NCBI GenBank assembly: GCA_017591395.1
Contig: WEDG01005657.1
Location: forward strand, 62,001 to 126,000
Length of the DNA stretch: 64,000 nucleotides
Direction of reading: 5' to 3'
DNA from: Schistocephalus solidus
Taxonomy: Eukaryota; Platyhelminthes; Cestoda; Diphyllobothriidea; Diphyllobothriidae
The stretch's first letter is position 1; every line of letters starts with the position of its first letter. Below are positions 58,796-64,000 of the stretch, piece by piece. Made by a program: the position numbers and the translations under genes. Under the pieces are notes generated by a model, which was not told the origin of the DNA, searched no databases, and saw only the letters and a list, made by a program, of their open reading frames with translations.

Positions 58796-60424
58796 GAAAT
58801 AAAGTTAAACCTATACCGCATGTTTGTTCTTCCTATCCTCGAATACTGCTGTCCCCTAGTTGGGCTGATGAACGCCTCTGACCGCAGTAAGATTGAAAAA
58901 GTTCAGAGGGTTTTTACTCCAAAACTATTTTCTCTTCCTGGATCCAGTTTCTCTTATACGGATAGATGCCAGTTAGCAAACATTAAATTTCTGTGGGTTA
59001 GAAGACTCGAAGCTGGTCTCTGCTTCCTGTTTCGCGTTAATTCTAGCCCAAATATCCCACGAATTAACGCTCTCACTCCGGTTAATCGACCCTTTGCCAC
59101 TCGTAATTCCTCCATGATCATTTCACCACCCCTTAGCTCCACAACCAACCGGTCTCAGTTTTTTGCCTCCAAATATGCTTTCATATGGAATAATCTACCA
59201 CTGCAAATTAGGTTGTCGTCTACATTAGCTTTTTTCAAAACCAAATTACGCAAACATTTAACTTCGAAAGATATAAAAGTCCTTATTGTCTGTTTCTTTC
59301 CCAAACTCGCAACTTTTTGGATTTTTGAAAGGGTCCTCCTGGTATTTGAGGCAGCTCCCTTGATATTATATGGATCTCTAATTATATTTTCCATCATCCT
59401 CTGCAGAGTCAATCTTTGCATTCACTTTTTCTTCCCCTCCTTTTAAACTAGTATTACCAACTCTTGACAACCTCGATACTTTCCTTCGAATTTGCAACCC
59501 TGACGATAGTCTCCAGGATCTGTTGATGATCGAGGTGGGTTCTGATGATTTCGCCTCTTTGGTGATGGACTATACAGTCAGCAAGGTCGCATCTCGATGA
59601 TGATCTCGTGACCTCTACTGTCCCCTCTTCGTTTCGACCATGTTGTCTACGATGAGTTCGTCCTCTCTCACCTCCACTGGGGTTTATAAACAGTAGCTCT
59701 GACTGCTATATTACGTCTCACCCGACAAGGAGCGTCCCGAACCCTCATACGCAGTCAGCAACATCACAATACTATCCCATTGCATTTAGATATTAATTTT
59801 TTAGTGAAGCAGGTTTTTTCTTCTTTTTTTTAAATTGGCGGCTCGCCGAACTCCGCCTCCGATTTAACCCTAGGAGTTTTTTTACTGCTTCTTTTCGAGT
59901 TCACCGTATATGCCAACGATTGTTGACTTTTGTTTTAAAAATGGCCAAATCTTTTTGAATCGGATATGTTTACCATACTACTCATTTCTGCTGTTCATAT
60001 GGATGCTCACATAGTGCAGCAATTATCCAATTTGTATTTATTTAAACCATGGTACTAAGTTTGTAATGATGGGGCCCTCTGGGCCTTAAATATACAATTT
60101 ATTTATTTAAACTACGTGTGCCCCAAGGACGAAGAAGTATTTTTGTTCCATACGTGTCGTGGAACCGTCGAATAACCTACCTGAGGCGATGTAATGTCCC
60201 AGTCTGTGAAGGCATTCAAACATTTGCTTGATATACATATGTGGCAGCACCACGAAGACTATGGGCCTACTAAACCTTAAAAATACCAGTGAACTGAGTA
60301 AATCTGCCTCCATTCACTTGAACATAACTTCTTTACATTGTTTCTTATTCTTTAAAATTTGATGTTTTAAATAGGCAGTCGAAAGGCGTAAACCTATTTT
60401 TCTCAAATACACCGAACTGAACTG

Positions 60425-60870
60425 AACAAATAGAACATTTGCGCGAGCGGTCCGAAAACTTCGCGAGCAAGCTCCTTCTGAGCTTTAGTTGGCAATTGGT
60501 CCAGACCAGGAGATTGGCCTTCATTTAGCGCAAGCCGTTTTTTCCCCAGATCTTCTCCTGTTAGCTTGATGCTTTCGATGAAACTCTTCGTAATGTTAGT
60601 ATTGTTTTGCTGTGCCATACTTTCTCCATAGTTTTTTCTTCCTGTATATCTGTCTCTTTATATTATGCATTGCCCATACAGCACGATTTACTTTTGGAAT
60701 CTTCTCGCTGGAAAACAAATACGCAGGATATTGCTTATAACTTCTTTTACAGTGCTCCAGTCGATTTTCGAATGTTCTGTGAAGACCTGCGGCCAGTTAA
60801 CAATCGAAAGTTCACTCCTCATTGCAGGAAAATCTCCTCCCAGAAATTTATATGAAAACATTATTCTCAC
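60425..60870 (-). mobile_element. Family B fragment: endonuclease-RT linker and RT start
   Basis: Minus translation from 60870 gives IVNWPQVFTEHSKIDWSTVK, the linker typical of CR1-like ORF2 (xxNWxxVF...W..(F/V)K). Lower down come LNEGQSPGLDQLPTKAQKEL and AREVFGPLAQMF, the RT start block (SPGxDxLPxKxLKELA). Truncated at both ends. Confidence 0.68.
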
Positions 60871-61506
60871 CGTGAAATGAAATGATTTCTTTTACCCAAC
60901 GGTGCTACGGACCTAAATTCACCAGTATTTCTGGGGTCTTTCCGAAAGACGAGGTGCAGACAATTTCTGGTGCGTCGTTTGAAATTGGTTTCGAATTTCA
61001 AGTCCTTTGAGCCTACGAGTTTTTAGTCTCTACCTCAGTGTAGAAGACATGGTGCTGTGAAATTATTAAAGAATTTTCTGTAGCTGGTATACCAGTTGAT
61101 ATAATTTTTCATCCTGCATAGCCTCTTCGTTTATTATATTTTCAGTTCAGATTTTTGCTTGCAGTGCTTTGCTTAAAACACATATTTCAAATATGACATC
61201 TTTTATTCCGCATAATGTCACTTGTGCCAATTTTCCTCTCGTATTATCGATTTGAAAAATACTGTTATTTTAAAATCAACATGAAACCCCAGTCAGCGCT
61301 CAGACGAAAACATCCTCATCACGTTAAACTTCCACTAGAGCAACATACCGTAAGCATGAAGAAATTCGACCTTGACGCCCTGGAAAACTTAACTACCTTA
61401 ATGTCTTAATACGGTTCTCTCTTCACGATCCTTGGTACCATTTTTGAGGGAGAAGTTGTCTTCACTCACTTCTCAATAATGCGAAAAACTAGAGCCTTTT
61501 ATAAAC
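60871..61506. other. No recognised feature
   Basis: AT-rich. The frame 61215-61409 is unassigned; it may be the 5' UTR or flank of the next element. Confidence 0.45.
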
Positions 61507-63383
61507 ATGGTAAGTACTGAGTCAATTGACCGACATAAGAGAAGTCTCAATTTTCTTTTAAAAAACGTCCCCAAGAGTAAAATCCCCCTGGACGTTGCAT
61601 TTCATTTCCTTTTCTCATGCGGCTTTAACTTTAAAGTCGCCCAAGCTAAAAGGTTGTCATCCCGTAGCAAAAACCCGCCAATTCTGGTCAAGCATTTTTC
61701 GGCGATCGAAGTTGACCTTATTTTCTCTAAGCATGAGCACTCAGCTCAATATTTTTAAATAACAAGTTGTTTATCCGTAGGGATAAAACCCCGATGGAAC
61801 GTCGGGTTTCACTCTCATTAGCAAACGAGAAGCCTTGGTCTTCACCTTCAATACCAAAAGTTATCTCAGAGGTTTGTCCTCCAGCTAATGCATGTCCACG
61901 GCCCTCCGGATCGACATGAATTTCGATTCCAGCTGAATCTTTACCCTTTTACCTTGTTCCTGGTTCGAGTGAAATCGTGTCAAACCCACTTCTTTCTCAT
62001 CCCAAGACAACCATGCCTGCTATAGCTGCCAAATCTAATAAACCTAAGAAAACTCCTAGTCAATCTGAATCATTGGCTAAGCCAAGCATTAAAATAAGTA
62101 ATTTCATTACCGGTGGGAAACCTGCTAACCCCTCAGCATCTACAACAGCTGCGAACGCTGACGTTAGCATCTTTCCCAACCCAAAAAGTGTCCGAAATCC
62201 CCAAATAATTAACGCTTCCAATTATGTTACCAGTTTTTCGAAATCATTTATTCCTTTTTCAACTGCACTTTTTCCGCCAATTTATGCTAACTTCCCTCAA
62301 AATCTCATTTCTATGCCACCCCCTATCTTTCCAACGCCACAATATAGCCTTTCCTTCCATGGTTTACATCCAAATTTGCCGTTTTACAATAATCTCAGTT
62401 CTTTTAACAGTAACATTTTGACCAATTGTAGACCAGAGCATTTTTTCCCACCTTTCGTTTCTTCTTTCCAGTTTTCTTCTCCGCCACCAAATTATCCTTT
62501 TTTATAAATAATGATGAGCGTAACCTGCAGCTGAGGAATACGCTCAGCTTATTTTCACTCAATTCGAGATCAGTTGTAAATAAGATGGCTGAGCTTTGAA
62601 CAGTAACCTTTGAGCTTGATCCAGATGTTCTGTGCATCACTAAATCCTGGGCTCACTCTCTTATTTCTGACTAGACGCTTGCTATAGATAATTTCAATTT
62701 GTACCGACAAGACCACACTGAAAAACGTGGCGGTGGTTGCCTCTTTTATATTAAGTCATCCTTTGTACATTTCCGTTTTCAGCTGAGCATTTCGTCCTTT
62801 TCTGGAAATGTATGCTTTGCCTCAGTCATCCTCCCGCACAATAAAAAAACGCTATTTGGCTGTGTCTATAATCCTCCGAGTTAATGTGGCAATGAAAGCG
62901 AGCTCTGTGAACTATTTGAAAAGGTTGCAGGGACTCAATTTGATGTCAAAATAATTGTTGGCGATTTTACTCTGCCAGACATTGACTGGCAGGCAAATTC
63001 CTTTCCACAAAAACATCAGAAATTGGTCGATACTATTAACTTTTCAAACATGTCCCAACTGTTCAAATCAGTTGCTAGAAACGACAACATTTTAGATTTA
63101 ATTTTTACAAATTATGTTCACCCTCTCTTTATGAATTTCCATCGTGATCTATTCACAAGTGATCACGCAATAATTCACTGTTGTTTTCCAGTCCCCCTTC
63201 TTACGAAGCCTGAGGTTAAATGCAATATCCTCGACTTTGCTAACACAAGCCATGAAATAATAAATAATTTCGTTAGCATTCTAGATTGGCATAGCATATT
63301 CTCAATCAACGATCCAAAATTTTTCCGTGAGCTATTGCAGAGCCTCACAGAAAAAATCCAGGCTTTTATCCCGTTTAAGATTT
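61507..63383 (+). mobile_element. Non-LTR retrotransposon 5' part: ORF1-like frames and endonuclease (probably family A)
   Basis: The frame 61507-61758 and the Pro/Phe/Ser-rich frame 61977-62507 (176 codons, basic N-terminus with KPKKTPSQS) look like a divided ORF1. Then comes the endonuclease: LYRQDHTEKRGGGCLFYIKS (62699-62758), FGCVYNPPS (62857-62882), a stop, IIVGDFTLPDIDWQ (62951-62992, with GDFN changed to GDFT), NDNILDLIFTN and SDHAIIHC (63160-63183, SDH intact). The RT is missing because another element begins at 63385. Assignment to family A is inference from the lack of family B endonuclease wording. Confidence 0.7.
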
Positions 63384-63384
63384 A

Positions 63385-64000
63385 AGTCACTTTAAGTCAC
63401 TTTATTGAGGGAAGTAGGCTTTCGCCCTTGAGCTCCCTATTCACATGCAAAAATGTCAATAGTACAAACGTTAAGAGTGATATATCTGACAAATGAAAAT
63501 GTAGGGTCATCGATATGTGTGGGCCAAGTGCAACCTGCCACTGTTTGCACAATCTTCATTATATTTACAAAAGTTTCTCAGAAAATGAGTATCTAGTTTG
63601 AATTTAAATGTGTCAACAGTTTCTGAAAGGACCACCTCGTCAGGGAGTCCGTTCCATGCTCCAACGACCCTCTGCGAAAAGGCGTTCCGACGGACTTCCG
63701 TGTGGACAAACTTCCTCTGCAGTTTAAAGGGATGACCCCGCAGATGTTCCGTCCCAGCCAATTCGAAGAAGTCAGCAAATTCTAGGGCACAATCGCGGCC
63801 TCTGACAATCCGGTAGGTTTGGATGAGGTCACCGCGTAGTCGCCTGTAATTTAGAGGAAACAAATCAAGTTCAACCAGTCTGGCTTCGTAAGGCAGATGA
63901 CTAAGATTCTTGACCATCTTCGTAGCCCTTGCCTGCACTCGTTCCAGCTGTAGATAATGCTTCTTAAACCACGGACGCCAGGCCTGGATGGCATATTCCA
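63385..64000 (-). mobile_element. Family B C-terminal domain and 3' UTR, inserted
   Basis: The minus strand encodes [48 protein letters not shown] and [17 protein letters not shown], ending at 63507. This is homologous to 58140-58486. The 3' UTR ends at 63385 in a duplicated 10-mer (AAGTCACTTT twice on the plus strand), probably the element's terminal short repeat or a target duplication. The C-terminal domain is open for over 140 codons, so this is a relatively young copy. It continues beyond the window. Confidence 0.8.

Larger units (their letters stand above)
56720..60110 (+). mobile_element. Family A non-LTR retrotransposon with nested insertion
   Basis: Starts 5'-truncated near 56720, joined to the end of the family B copy. 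Contains the linker ALSEPNSAKSVAQLFRRRSS, fingers SSGTDGISNSVIKRVPSF, FPDSWKTSIILPVFKSGS, an NNYRGVH block, then VVVIYFDLRKAFDKVPHRR (57460-57516), GTVLGPLLFILY and FVYADDLK (57730-57753) with YADD intact. A stop separates fingers from palm at 57355, and a frameshift occurs near 57873. The element is interrupted at about 58061-58795 and resumes with MFVLPILEYCCP and the C-terminal domain (WVRRLEAGLC, FFASKYAFIWNNLP) to about 59290. A 3' tail GGGCCTTAAATATACAATTT precedes 60110. The block 59470-59770 between them is unassigned. Confidence 0.82.

Noticed and set aside
1..64000. CRISPR array, bacterial operon, prophage or organelle genes
   Set aside because: No regularly spaced identical repeats, ribosome-binding-site-led gene trains or organelle-type genes are seen; the window is eukaryotic nuclear in character.

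Overview
The window looks like part of a large, repeat-rich invertebrate nuclear genome, most likely a flatworm (Platyhelminthes). The sequence itself shows spliced genes with short exons and long AT-rich introns, many decayed non-LTR retrotransposons, Penelope-like elements with GIY-YIG endonuclease remains, tRNA-derived SINEs and palindromic MITEs. The flatworm assignment is inference from this mixture, and I cannot name a species. There is no sign of bacterial operons, CRISPR arrays or an organellar genome.

Layout. Positions 1-6200 hold Penelope-like element remains (RT, GIY-YIG endonuclease, and a hammerhead-ribozyme-like 3' end), microsatellites and a tRNA-derived SINE. Positions 8585 to about 21600 hold the 3' part of a plus-strand gene with two CUT DNA-binding domains. 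Four exons are well supported by domain content and matching splice phases (8585-9113, 10638-10766, 13292-13527, 14136-14340). A fifth exon with a basic NLS-like cluster (from 17252) and two candidate C-terminal exons (19549-19722, 21308-21613) are weaker. I see no homeodomain. Its introns carry a 233-bp MITE, a nearly 1-kb palindromic element and a second repeat family.

Positions 26557-41424 hold a complete plus-strand gene of the LHFPL tetraspan family in three phase-compatible exons (26557-27097, 38429-38542, 41282-41424; 265 aa), with an 11.3-kb first intron containing a decayed Penelope element, a three-unit 88-bp tandem repeat and a SINE/telomere-like repeat.

From about 44000 to the end the window is a graveyard of nested non-LTR retrotransposons of CR1/jockey-like type. 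I distinguish two families by their C-terminal domains. Family A ends in a domain with a VRRLEAG-type block. Family B ends in a domain with RRATKMV and HLRGHP blocks. Copies lie on both strands and are inserted into one another. All copies seen are broken by stops, frameshifts or truncation, although one family A copy keeps an intact YADD motif.

The two host genes are a putative nuclear CUT-domain transcription factor and a four-pass membrane protein. They lie in the same orientation and nothing links them functionally. The more unusual items are the CUT gene without a visible homeodomain, the apparently tandem Penelope copies with a hammerhead-like motif between them, the large palindromic element family, and a dispersed repeat that begins and ends with the same short motif.
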